In this document: positions 25,021 through 36,397 of the stretch, piece after piece
Position numbering within the stretch: the first letter of the stretch is position 1
Layout of the letters: the number at the start of each line of letters is the position of its first letter
NCBI GenBank assembly: GCA_023101885.1
Contig: JALPQD010000919.1
Span: 1 to 64,000 of the forward strand
DNA: 64,000 bases
Reading direction: 5' to 3'
DNA from: Typhlomys cinereus
Lineage: Eukaryota > Chordata > Mammalia > Rodentia > Platacanthomyidae
Notes under the pieces: model-generated
What the model was told of the DNA's origin: nothing
Databases searched by the model: none
What the model saw: the letters and a program-made list of their open reading frames with translations, nothing else
Program-made: the position numbers and the translations under genes

Positions 25021-26704
25021 GAATCCTGTAGATGTTCATACGTTGTAACTTTTTATGTTCAGGAGAAAATCACACTGGTTTTGTGACGGTTTCATGGAAT
25101 ATGTTCACACAGGCCTTGATTTTCCCAAAGAGTGAAGCAAGTGAGGAAGAATGAGAGTCAAATGTTGGAAGTGCACTTCTTAGTGATAAGTATCCTACAG
25201 AAGATTCTATACTGTAACACTTTGTGTTCAGGAGAAGATCACGCTTGTTTTGCGACATTTGCATATAACATCTTCACGCAGGCCATGATTTTCCAAAAGT
25301 GTGAACCAAGTGAGGAGGGTTCAGCGTCAAATATTACACGTGCAATTCTTACCGGTAAGTGTCCTACGGAAGTTCCTGTACTGTAACTCTTTGTGTTCAG
25401 GAGAAAATAACAGTTGTTGTGCCACATTTACATGGAACATGTTGAAGCAGGCCATGATTTTTCCAAAATAGTTAACCAAGTGAGGATGCCTCAGAGTCAA
25501 ATGTTGCAAGTGCACTTAGTTGGATACGTATTCTACAGAAGTTTCTGTACTGTAACTTTTTGTGTTCCAGAGAAAGTCACACTTGTTGTGTGACAGTTAA
25601 TGGAACATTTACATGCAAGCCACGATATTCCAAAATAGTGAACCAAGGGAGAAGGACTCAGAGTCAAATGTTGCAAGTGCTCTTCTTAGCGGTAAGTTTC
25701 CCACAAAAGTTTCTATAATGCCATTCTTTGTGTTCAGGAGAGTATCACACTTGTTTTGCAATGTTTCCATGGAACGTGTTCACGCAGGCTATGACTTTCC
25801 AAAATAGAGAACCAAGTGAGGAGGACTCAGAGTCAAATGTTGGAAGTGCACTTCTTAGTTGTAAATATCATACAGAAGTTTCGATACTGTACCTCTTTGT
25901 GTTCTGCAGAAAATCACACTTGTTTTGCGACATTTCCAAGGAACCTATTCATGCAGGAGATGATTTCCAAAATACTGAACCAAGTGCGGAGAATTCAGAA
26001 TCAAATGTTGGAATTTCACTTCTTAGAGATAAGTATCCTAGAGAAGTTCCTATAATGTAACATTTGCATTCAGGCGAAACTCATACTTGTTTTGTGACAT
26101 TTGAATGGCACAGGTTCACACAGGCCATGATTTTACAAAATAATGAACCAAGTGAGGAGGATTCAGAGTCAAATGCTGGAAGTGCACCACTTAGGGATAA
26201 GTATCCTACAGAAATTTGTATACTGTAACATTTGCATTCAGGAGAAAATCATACTTGTTTTGTGACATTTGCATGGCACATGTTCACACAGGCCATGATT
26301 TGACAAAATAGTGAACCAAGAGAGGAGGACTCTGAGTCAAATGTTGCCAGTGCACTTCGTTAGGATAAATGTCATTACAGAAGTTTCTATACTGTAACTC
26401 TTTGTGTTCAGGAGGATATCACATTTGTTGTACGACGTTTCCATGAAACATGTTCATGCAGGTCGTTCCCGTCCAAAATCGTGAACCAGTGAAGAGGACT
26501 CACAGTCATATGTAGCATGTGCACTTCTTTGGGAGAAGCATCCTACACAGGTGTCTAGACGGTAAAACTTTGTGTTCTGTAGAAAACAACATTCGTTTTG
26601 TTCTGATTCTACCAACTATGTTGAGGCTTGTAATGAGCTTGAAAATAGTGACCAAGGGAGGAAGCGTGAAATTCACAAGTTTCACTTCCACTTCTCAGTG
26701 ATAA
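25021..26704 (+). repeat. Ten-monomer HOR unit with N6' variant
   Basis: 1,684 bp. All ten positions are filled, but N6 is the N6' form, reading GTTGGAATTTCACTTC then GAGAAGTTCCTATAATG. This N6' type is the one found in the five-monomer family further right. Confidence 0.78.
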
Positions 26705-28050
26705 GAATCCTGTAGAGGTTCATACTTTGTAAATTTTTATGTTCAGGAGTAAATGACATTGGTTTTGAGACGTTTTCATGGAATATGTTCTCGCAGGTCT
26801 TGATTTTCCCAAAGAGTTAACCATGTGAGGAAGACTGAGTCAAATGTTGGAAGGGCACTTCTTAGGGATAAGTATCCTAAGGAAGATTCTATACTGTAAC
26901 ACTTAGTGTTCAGGAGAAGATCACACTTCTTTAGCGACATTTGCCTATAACATGTTCACGCAGGCCATGATTTTCCAAAATATTGAACCAAGTGAGGAGG
27001 GATCAGTGTCAAATATTGCATGTGCACTTCTTACCGGTAATTGTCCTATGGAAGTTCCTATATTGTAACTCTTTGTGTTCAGGAGAAAATAACAGTTGTT
27101 GTGCCACATTTCCATGGAACAGGTTGAAGCAGGCCATGATTTTTCCAAAATAGTTAAGCAAGTGAGGATTACTCAGAGTCAAATGTTGGTAGTGCACTTC
27201 TTATTGGTAAGTATCCTAAGCAAGTTTCGATACTGTACTTCTTTGTGTTCTGCAGAAAATCACACTTGTTTTGCGACATTTCCAAGGAACCTATTCATGC
27301 AGGAGATGATTTCCAAAATACTGAACCAAGTGCGGAGAATTCAGAATCAAATGTTGGAATTTCACTTCTTAGAGATAAGTATCCTAGAGAAGTTCCTATA
27401 ATGTAACATTTGCGTTCAGGCGAAACTCATACTTGTTTTGTGACATTTGAATGGCACAGGTTCACACAGGCCATGATTTTACAAAATAATGAACCAAGTG
27501 AGGAGGATTCAGAGTCAAATGCTGGAAGTGCACCACTTAGGGATAAGTATCCTACAGAAATTTGTATACTGTAACATTTGCATTCAGGAGAAAATCATAC
27601 TTGTTTTGTGACATTTGCATGGCACATGTTCACACAGGCCATGATTTGACAAAATAGTGAACCAAGAGAGGAGGACTCTGAGTCAAATGTTGCCAGTGCA
27701 CTTCGTTAGGATCAATGTCATTGCAGAAGTTTCTATACTGTAACTCTTTGTGTTCAGGAAGATATCACATTTGTTGTACGACGTTTCCATGAAACATGTT
27801 CATGCAGGTCGTTCCCGTCCAAAATCGTGAACCAGTGAAGAGGACTCACAGTCATATGTAGCATGTGCACTTCTTTGGGAGAAGCATCCTACACAGGTGT
27901 CTAGACGGTAAAACTTTGTGTTCTGTAGAAAACAACATTCGTTTTGTTCTGATTCTACCAACTATGTTGAGGCTTGTAATGAGCTTGAAAATAGTGACCA
28001 AGGGAGGAAGCGTGAAATTCACAAGTTTCACTTCCACTTCTCAGTGATAA
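26705..28050 (+). repeat. Eight-monomer HOR variant, tandem copy 1
   Basis: 1,346 bp: N10, N1, N2, N3/N5 hybrid, N6', N7, N8, N9. N3 (3' part) and N4 are missing. It is followed directly by a near-identical copy. Confidence 0.8.
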
Positions 28051-29396
28051 GAATCCTGTAGAGGTTCATACTTTGTAAATTTTTATGTTCAGGAGTAAAT
28101 GACATTGGTTTTGAGACGTTTTCATGGAATATGTTCTCGCAGGTCTTGATTTTCCCAAAGAGTTAACCATGTGAGGAAGACTGAGTCAAATGTTGGAAGG
28201 GCACTTCTTAGGGATAAGTATCCTAAGGAAGATTCTATACTGTAACACTTAGTGTTCAGGAGAAGATCACACTTCTTTAGCGACATTTGCCTATAACATG
28301 TTCACGCAGGCCATGATTTTCCAAAATATTGAACCAAGTGAGGAGGGATCAGTGTCAAATATTGCATGTGCACTTCTTACCGGTAATTGTCCTATGGAAG
28401 TTCCTATATTGTAACTCTTTGTGTTCAGGAGAAAATAACAGTTGTTGTGCCACATTTCCATGGAACAGGTTGAAGCAGGCCATGATTTTTCCAAAATAGT
28501 TAACCAAGTGAGGATTACTCAGAGTCAAATGTTGGTAGTGCACTTCTTATTGGTAAGTATCCTAAGCAAGTTTCGATACTGTACCTCTTTGTGTTCTGCA
28601 GAAAATCACACTTGTTTTGCGACATTTCCAAGGAACCTGTTCATGCAGGAGATGATTTCCAAAATACTGAACCAAGTGCGGAGAATTCAGAATCAAATGT
28701 TGGAATTTCACTTCTTAGAGATAAGTATCCTAGAGAAGTTCCTATAATGTAACATTTGCGTTCAGGCGAAACTCATACTTGTTTTGTGACATTTGAATGG
28801 CACAGGTTCACACAGGCCATGATTTTACAAAATAATGAACCAAGTGAGGAGGATTCAGAGTCAAATGCTGTAAGTGCACCACTTAGGGATAAGTATCCTA
28901 CAGAAATTTGTATACTGTAACATTTGCATTCAGGAGAAAATCATACTTGTTTTGTGACATTTGCATGGCACATGTTCACACAGGCCATGATTTGACAAAA
29001 TAGTGAACCAAGAGAGGAGGACTCTGAGTCAAATGTTGCCAGTGCACTTCGTTAGGATCAATGTCATTGCAGAAGTTTCTATACTGTAACTCTTTGTGTT
29101 CAGGAGGATATCACATTTGTTGTACGACGTTTCCATGAAACATGTTCATGCAGGTCGTTCCCGTCCAAAATCGTGAACCAGTGAAGAGGACTCACAGTCA
29201 TATGTAGCATGTGCACTTCTTTGGGAGAAGCATCCTACACAGGTGTCTAGATGGTAAAACTTTGTGTTCTGAAGAAAAAAACATTTGTTTTGTGCTGATT
29301 CTACCAACTATGTTCAGGCCTGTAATGAGCTTGAAAATAGTGACCAAGTGAGGAAGTGACAAATTCATATGTTTCACTTCCACTACTAAGTGGTAA
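28051..29396 (+). repeat. Eight-monomer HOR variant, tandem copy 2
   Basis: 1,346 bp, the same composition as the previous unit with only scattered substitutions. Its N9 switches haplotype at about 29,250-29,275: the left part carries GCATCCTACACAGGTGTC as in the copies before, the right part carries CTGAAGAAAAAAACATTTG as in the units at 22,034 and 24,822. This is a visible exchange point. Confidence 0.8.
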
Positions 29397-31751
29397 GAAT
29401 CCTGTAGATGTTCATACATTGTAACTTTTTATGTTCAGGAGAAAATCACACTGGTTTTGTGACGGTTTCATGGAATATGTTCACACAGGCCTTGATTTTC
29501 CCAAAGAGTGAAGCAAGTGAGGAAGAATGAGAGTCAAATGTTGGAAGTGCACTTCTTAGTGATAAGTATCCTACAGAAGATTCCACACTGTAACACTTTG
29601 TGTTCAGGAGAAGATCACGCTTGTTTTGCGACATTTGCATATAACATCTTCACGCAGGCCATGATTTTCCAAAAGTGTGAACCAAGTGAGGAGGGTTCAG
29701 TGTCAAATATTACACGTGCCCTTCTTACCGGTAAGTGTCCTACGGAAGTTCCTATACTGTAACTCTTTGTGTTCAGGAGAAAATAACAGTTGTTTTGACA
29801 CATTTACATGGAACATGTTGAAGCATTCCATGATTTTTCCAAAATAGTTAACCAAGTGAGGATGCCTCAGAGTCAAATGTTGCAAGTGCACTTAGTTGGA
29901 TACGTATTGTACAGAAGTTTCTGTACTGTAACTTTTTGTGTTCCAGAGAAAGTCACACTTGTTGTGTGACAGTCAATGGAACATTTACATGCAAGCCACG
30001 ATATTCCAAAATAGTGAACCAAGGGAGAAGGACTCAGAGTCAAATGTTGCAAGTGCTCTTCTTAGCGGTAAGTTTCCCACAAAAGTTTCTATAATGCCAT
30101 TCTTTGTGTTCAGGAGAGTATCACACTTGTTTTGCAATGTTTCCATGGAACGTGTTCACGCAGGCTATGACTTTCCAAAATAGAGAACCAAGTGAGGAGG
30201 ACTCAGAGTCAAATGTTGGAAGTGCACTTCTTAGTTGTAAATATCATACAGAAGTTTCGATACTGTACCTCTTTGTGTTCTGCAGAAATCACACTTGTTG
30301 TGCGACATTTCCAAGGAACCTATTCATGCAGGAGATGATTTCCAAAATACTGAACCAAGTGCGGAGAATTCAGAATCAAATGTTGGAATTTCACTTCTTA
30401 GAGATAAGTATCCTAGAGAAGTTCCTATAATGTAACATTTGCGTTCAGGCGAAACTCATACTTGTTTTGTGACATTTGAATGGCACAGGTTCACACAGGC
30501 CATGATTTTACAAAATAATGAACCAAGTGAGGAGGATTCAGAGTCAAATGCTGGAAGTGCACCAGTTAGGGATAAGTATCCTACAGAAATTTGTATACTG
30601 TAACATTTGCATTCAGGAGAAAATCATACTTGTTTTGTGACATTTGCATGGCACCTGTTCACCCAGGCCATGTTTTGACAAAATAGTGAACCAAGGGAGA
30701 AGGACTCAGAGTCAAATGTTGCAAATGCTCTTCTTAGCGGTAAGTTTCCCACAAAAGTTTCTATAATGCCATTCTTTGTGTTCAGGAGAGTATCACACTT
30801 GTTTTGCAATGTTTCCATGGAACGTGTTCACGCAGGCTATGACTTTCCAAAATAGAGAACCAAGTGAGGAGGACTCAGAGTCAAATGTTGGAAGTGCACT
30901 TCTTAGTTGTAAATACCATACAGAAGTTTCGATACTGTACCTCTTTGTGTTCTGCAGAAAATCACACTTGTTTTGCGACATTTCCAAGGAACCTATTCAT
31001 GCAGGAGATGATTTCCAAATTACTGAACCAAGTGCGGAGAATTCAGAATCAAATATTGGAATTTCACTTCTTAGAGATAAGTATCCTAGAGAAGTTCCTA
31101 TAATGTAACATTTGCGTTCAGGCGAAACTCATACTTGTTTTGTGACATTTGAATGGCACAGGTTCACACAGGCCATGATTTTACAAAATAATGAACCAAG
31201 TGAGGAGGATTCAGAGTCAAATGCTGGACGTGCACCAGTTAGGGATAAGTATCCTACAGAAATTTGTATACTGTAACATTTGCATTCAGGAGAAATCATA
31301 CTTGTTTTGTGACATTTGCATGGCACATGTTCACACAGGCCATGATTTGACAAAATAGTGAACCAAGAGAGGAGGACTCTGAGTCAAATGTTGCCAGTGC
31401 ACTTCGTTAGGATAAATGTCATTACAGAAGTTTCTATACTGTAACTCTTTGTGTTCAGGAGGATATCACATTTGTTGTACGACGTTTCCATGAAACATGT
31501 TCATGCAGGTTGTTCCCGTCCAAAATCGTGAACCAGTGAAGAGGACTCACAGTCATATGTAGCATGTGCACTTCTTTGGGAGAAGCATCCTACACAGGTG
31601 TCTAGACGGTAAAACTTTGTGTTCTGTAGAAAACAACATTCATTTTGTTCTGATTCTACCAACTATGTTGAGGCTTGTAATGAGCTTGAAAATAGTGACC
31701 AAGGGAGGAAGCGTGAAATTCACAAGTTTCACTTCCACTTCTCAGTGATAA
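29397..31751 (+). repeat. Fourteen-monomer HOR variant
   Basis: 2,355 bp. N10 to N7 are in order, then N7 passes directly into an N4-type monomer near 30,690 (ACCAAGGGAGAAGGACTC) and N4-N5-N6'-N7 repeat before N8-N9. The same N7-to-N4 join recurs near 33,550. Confidence 0.75.
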
Positions 31752-32929
31752 GAATCCTGTAAAGGTTCATACTTTGTAAATTTTTATGTTCAGGAGTAAA
31801 TGACATTGGTTTTGAGACGTTTTCATGGAATATGTTCTCGCAGGTCTTGATTTTCCCAAAGAGTTAACCATGTGAGGAAGACTGAGTCAAATGTTGGAAG
31901 GGCACTTCTTAGGGATAAGTATCCTAAGGAAGATTCTATACTGTAACACTTAGTGTTCAGGAGAAGATCACACTTCTTTAGCGACATTTGCCTATAACAT
32001 GTTCACGCAGGCCATGATTTTCCAAAATATTGAACCAAGTGAGGAGGGATCAGTGTCAAATATTGCATGTGCACTTCTTACCGGTAATTGTCCTATGGAA
32101 GTTCCTATATTGTAACTCTTTGTGTTCAGGAGAAAATAACAGTTGTTGTGGCACATTTCCATGGAACAAGTTGAAGCAGGCCATGATTTTTCCAAAATAG
32201 TTAACCAAGTGAGGATTACTCAGAGTCAAATGTTGGTAGTGCACTTCTTATTGGTAAGTATCCTAAGCAAGTTTCGATACTGTACCTCTTTGTGTTCTGC
32301 AGAAAATCACACTTGTTTTGCGACTTTTCCAAGGAACCTATTGATGTAGGAGATGATTTCCAAAATAATGAACCAAGTGCGGAGGATTCAGAATCAAATG
32401 TAGGAACTGCACGTCATAGGGATAAATATCCTAGAGAAGTTTCTACTCTGTAACATTTGCATTCAGGAGAAAATCATTCTTGTTTTGTGACATTTGCATG
32501 GCATATGTTCACTCAGGCCATGATTTTACAAAATAGTGAACCAAGAAAGGAGGACTGTGAGTCAAGTGTTGCAAGTGCACTTCTTCAAGATAAGTGTCAT
32601 TACAGAAGTTTCTATACTGTAACTCTTTGTGTTCAGGAAGAAATCACACTTGTTGTACGACACTTCCATGAAACATGTTCATGCATGTCATTTACTTCCA
32701 AATCATGAACCAAGTGAAGAGGACTCACAGTCATATGTAGCATGTGCACTTCTTTGGGATAAGTATCCTACACAGGTTTCTAGACGGTAAAACTTTGTGT
32801 TCTGAAGAAAAAAACATTTGTTTTGTGCTGATTCTACCAACTATGTTCAGGCCTGTAATGAGCTTGAAAATAGTGACCAAGTGAGGAAGTGACAAATTCA
32901 TATGTTTCACTTCCACTACTAAGTGGTAA
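31752..32929 (+). repeat. Seven-monomer HOR variant, second copy
   Basis: 1,178 bp, a near-identical copy of 23,843-25,020, including the unusual CCTATTGATGTAGGAG near 32,337 (24,428 in the other copy). Confidence 0.8.
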
Positions 32930-34609
32930 GAATCCTGTAGATGTTCATACATTGTAACTTTTTATGTTCAGGAGAAAATCACACTGGTTTTGTGACGGTT
33001 TCATGGAATATGTTCACACAGGCCTTGATTTTCCCAAAGAGTGAAGCAAGTGAGGAAGAATGAGAGTCAAATGTTGGAAGTGCACTTCTTAGTGATAAGT
33101 ATCCTAGAGAAGTTTTGATACTATACCTCTTTTTGTTCTGCAGAAAATCACACTTGTTTTGCGACATTTCCAAGGAACCTATTCATGCAGGAGATGATTT
33201 CCAAATTACTGAACCAAGTGCGGAGAATTCAGAATCAAATGTTGGAATTTCACTTCTTAGAGATAAGTATCCTAGAGAAGTTCCTATAATGTAACATTTG
33301 CGTTCAGGCGAAACTCATACTTGTTTTGTGACATTTGAATGGCACAGGTTCACACAGGCCATGATTTTACAAAATAATGAACCAAGTGAGGAGGATTCAG
33401 AGTCAAATGCTGGACGTGCACCAGTTAGGGATAAGTATCCTACAGAAATTTGTATACTGTAACATTTGCATTCAGGAGAAAATCATACTTGTTTGTGACA
33501 TTTGCATGGCACCTGTTCACCCAGGCCATGTTTTGACAAAATAGTGAACCAAGGGAGAAGGACTCAGAGTCAAATGTTGCAAATGCTCTTCTTAGCGGTA
33601 AGTTTCCCACAAAAGTTTCTATAATGCCATTCTTTGTGTTCAGGAGAGTATCACACTTGTTTTGCAATGTTTCCATGGAACGTGTTCACGCAGGCTATGA
33701 CTTTCCAAAATAGAGAACCAAGTGAGGAGGACTCAGAGTCAAATGTTGGAAGTGCACTTCTTAGTTGTAAATATCATACAGAACTTTCGATACTGTACCT
33801 CTTTGTGTTCTGCAGAAAATCACACTTGTTTTGCGACATTTCCAAGGAACCTATTCATGCAGGAGATGATTTCCAAATTACTGAACCAAGTGCGGAGAAT
33901 TCAGAATCAAATGTTGGAATTTCACTTCTTAGAGATAAGTATCCTAGAGAAGTTCCTATAATGTAACATTTGCGTTCAGGCGAAACTCATACTTGTTTTG
34001 TGACATTTGAATGGCACAGGTTCACACAGGCCATGATTTTACAAAATAATGAACCAAGTGAGGAGGATTCAGAGTCAAATGCTGGACGTGCACCAGTTAG
34101 GGATAAGTATCCTACAGAAATTTGTATACTGTAACATTTGCATTCAGGAGAAATCATACTTGTTTTGTGACATTTGCATGGCACATGTTCACACAGGCCA
34201 TGATTTGACAAAATAGTGAACCAAGAGAGGAGGACTCTGAGTCAAATGTTGCCAGTGCACTTCGTTAGGATCAATGTCATTACAGAAGTTTCTATACTGT
34301 AACTCTTTGTGTTCAGGAGGATATCACATTTGTTGTATGACATTTCCATGAAACATGTTCATGCAGGTCGTTCCCGTCCAAAATCGTGAACCAGTGAAGA
34401 GGACTCACAGTCATATGTAGCATGTGCACTTCTTTGGGAGAAGCATCCTACACAGGTGTCTAGACGGTAAAACTTTGTGTTCTGTAGAAAACAACATTCG
34501 TTTTGTTCTGATTCTACCAACTATGTTGAGGCTTGTAATGAGCTTGAAAATAGTGACCAAGGGAGGAAGCGTGAAATTCACAAGTTTCACTTCCACTTCT
34601 CAGTGATAA
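32930..34609 (+). repeat. Ten-monomer-length unit of altered composition
   Basis: 1,680 bp, the canonical length, but the order is N10, an N1/N5 fusion (join near 33,105-33,115, TATCCTAGAGAAGTTTTG), N6', N7, N4, N5, N6', N7, N8, N9. Period length alone would hide this rearrangement. Confidence 0.75.
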
Positions 34610-34720
34610 GAATCCTGTAGAGGTTCATACTTTGTAAATTTTTATGTTCAGGAGTAAATCACACTGGTTTTGGGATGTTTTCATGGAACATGTTCACACT
34701 GGCCTTGATTTTCCCAAAGA

Positions 34721-34887
34721 GTTTACCAAGTGAGGAAGACTGAGTCAAATGTTGGAAGGGCACTTCTTAGGGATAAGTATCCTAAGGAAGATTCTTTACT
34801 GTAACACTTTGTGTTCAGGAGAAGATCACACTTGTTTTGCGACATTTGCATATAACCTGTTCACGCTGGCCATGATTTTCAAAAATA
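34721..34887 (+). repeat. Reference monomer N1
   Basis: Marked by GACTGAGTCAAATG, GAAGATTCT, AACACTTTGTG and ATTTGCATATAAC. It contains the octamer ATTTGCAT. It is kept in both HOR families; in family 2 the middle reads GATTCTATAGTGTTACAC. Confidence 0.75.
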
Positions 34888-35056
34888 TTGAACCAAGTGA
34901 GGAGGGTTCAGCGTTAAATATTGCATGTGCACTTCTTACCGGTAAGTGTCCTATGGAAGTTCCTATACTGTAACTCTTTGTGTTCAGGAGAAAATAACAG
35001 TTGTTGTGCCACATTTCCATGGAACATATTGAAGCAGGCCATGATTTTTCAAAATA
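34888..35056 (+). repeat. Reference monomer N2
   Basis: Marked by GAGGAGGGTTCAG, CTTACCGGTAAGTGTCC and AATAACAGTTGTTGTGCC. Most copies contain CACGTG, here changed to CATGTG. Absent from five-monomer units. Confidence 0.75.
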
Positions 35057-35224
35057 GTTAACCAAGTGAGGATGACTCAGAGTCAAATGTTGCAAGTGCA
35101 CTTCGTTGGGATACGTATCCTACAGAAGTTTCTGTACTGTAACTTTTTGTGTTCTGGACAAAGTCACACTTGTTGTGCGATAGACAATGGAACATTTACA
35201 TGCAAGCCATGATATTCAAAAATA
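35057..35224 (+). repeat. Reference monomer N3
   Basis: Marked by GAGGATGACTCAGAG, TTCGTTGGGATACGTATCC and CAATGGAACATTTACATG. It contains the perfect 12-bp palindrome GGATACGTATCC. Absent from five-monomer units. Confidence 0.75.
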
Positions 35225-35393
35225 GTGAACCAACAGAGAAGGACTCAGAGTCAAATGTTGCAAGTGCTCTTCGTAGCAATATGTATCCCACAAAAGATTC
35301 TATACTGTCATTCTTTGTGTTCAGGAGAATATCACACTTGTTTTGCAATGTTTCCATGGAATGTGTTCACGCAGGCTATGACTTTCCAAAATA
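35225..35393 (+). repeat. Reference monomer N4
   Basis: Marked by GAGAAGGACTCAGAG, AAGTGCTCTTC, ATCCCACAAAAG and TTGCAATGTTTCC. Absent from five-monomer units. Confidence 0.75.
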
Positions 35394-35558
35394 GGGAACC
35401 AAGTGAGGAGGACTCAGAGTCAAATGTTGGAAGTGCACTTCTTAGTGGTAACTATCATACAGAAGTTTCGATACTGTACCTCTTTGTGTTCTACAGAAAA
35501 TCACACTTGTTTTGCGACGTTTCCAAGGAACCTATTCATGCAGATGATTTCCAAAATA
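35394..35558 (+). repeat. Reference monomer N5
   Basis: Marked by CTTAGTGGTAA, GTTTCGATACTGTACCTC, CAGAAAATCACAC and CCTATTCATGCAG. This copy is three bases short, CAGATGATTT for CAGGAGATGATTT. Absent from five-monomer units. Confidence 0.75.
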
Positions 35559-35726
35559 GTGAAGCAAGTGCGGAGTATTCAGAATCAAATGTAGGCAGTG
35601 CACTTCGTTGGGATAAGTATCCTAGAGAAGTTTCTACACTGTAACATTTTCGTTCAGGAGAAGATCATACTTGTTTTGTGACATTTGCATGGCACATGTT
35701 CACGCAGGCTATGAATTTCCAAAATA
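35559..35726 (+). repeat. Reference monomer N6
   Basis: Marked by GCGGAGTATTCAGAATC, ATCCTAGAGAAGTTTCTAC and GTAACATTT. A variant, N6', reads GGAATTTCACTTC and GAAATTTCC/GAAGTTCC forms; it is the version found in five-monomer units and in the 22-34.6 kb block. Confidence 0.72.
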
Positions 35727-35894
35727 GTGAACCAAGTGAAGAGGATTCAGAGTCAAATGCTGGAAGTGCACCACTTAGGCATAAGTATCCTACAGAAATT
35801 TGTATACTATAACATTTGCATTCAGGAGAAAATCATACTTGTTTTGTGACATTTGCATGGCACATGTTCACACAGGCCATGATTTTACAAAATA
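35727..35894 (+). repeat. Reference monomer N7
   Basis: Marked by GATTCAGAGTCAAATGCTGG, GTGCACCACTTAGG, AGAAATTTGTATAC and ATTTGCATGGCACATG. It contains the octamer ATTTGCAT. Lost from five-monomer units. Confidence 0.72.
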
Positions 35895-36063
35895 GTGAAC
35901 CAAGAGAGGGGGACTCTGAGTTCAATGTTGCAATTGCACTTCTTTAGGATAAGTGTCATTACAGAAGTTTCTATACTGTAATCTTTGTGTTCAGGAGGAA
36001 ATCACATTTCTAGCACGAAGTTTCCATGAAACATGTTCATGCATGTCGTTCCCGTCCAAAATC
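35895..36063 (+). repeat. Reference monomer N8
   Basis: Marked by GGACTCTGAG, CTTCTTTAGGATAAGTG, GAGGAAATCAC and GAAACATGTTCATGCATG. The last stretch is an inverted repeat, ACATG-TTCATG-CATGT. Kept in both families. Confidence 0.75.
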
Positions 36064-36230
36064 GTGAACCAGTGAAGAGGACTCACAGTCATATGTAGCA
36101 TGTGCACTTCCTTGGGAGAAGCATCCTACACAGGTTTCTAGACAGTAAAACTTTGTTTTCTGTAGAAAACAACATTCGTTTTGTTCTGATTCTACCAACT
36201 ATGTTCAGGCTTGTAATGAGCTTGAAAATA
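36064..36230 (+). repeat. Reference monomer N9
   Basis: Marked by GACTCACAGTCATATGTAGC, CCTACACAGGTTTCTAGAC and GATTCTACCAACTATG. In family 2 the GTCATATGTAGC segment is part of a 31-bp tandem duplication; here it is single. Confidence 0.78.
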
Positions 36231-36397
36231 GTGACCAAGTGAGGAAGCGTGAAATTCACAAGTTTCACTTCCACTTCTCAGTGATAAGAATCCTGTAGAT
36301 GTTCAAACGTTGTAACTTTTTATGTTACGAGGAAATCACATTGGTTTTGTGACATTTTCATGGAATATGTTCAAACAGGCCTTGATTTTCCCAAAGC
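36231..36397 (+). repeat. Reference monomer N10
   Basis: Marked by CAAGTTTCACTTCCACTTC, GTGATAAGAATCCTGTAG, ACTTTTTATGTT and GGAATATGTTC. It contains TGATAA, a match to the GATA-factor consensus WGATAR. Family 2 copies begin with GAGGACGCGTCAAATTC, which includes an MluI site (ACGCGT). Confidence 0.75.

Larger units (their letters stand above)
22034..34609 (+). repeat. Recently homogenised block of family 1
   Basis: Long segments recur almost without change. A segment of about 1.2 kb beginning at 23,200 recurs at offsets of +2,862 (26,062), +4,208 (27,408) and +7,909 (31,109), and partly at +10,767. Around 25,895-29,250 a 1,346-bp unit (eight monomers) repeats in tandem. A segment near 30,700-31,800 recurs at +2,858. 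Open frames at matching positions translate identically. This points to very recent segmental amplification, or to assembly duplication, since exact multi-kb copies are where assemblies fail. Confidence 0.88.
34610..36287 (+). repeat. Canonical ten-monomer HOR unit (reference for class definitions)
   Basis: 1,678 bp. Monomer junctions (first base of GTGAACC or its variant) fall at 34,721, 34,888, 35,057, 35,225, 35,394, 35,559, 35,727, 35,895, 36,064, 36,231 and 36,398. Spacings are 165-169 bp. The next ten entries give the mark of each class as used in this annotation. Confidence 0.85.
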
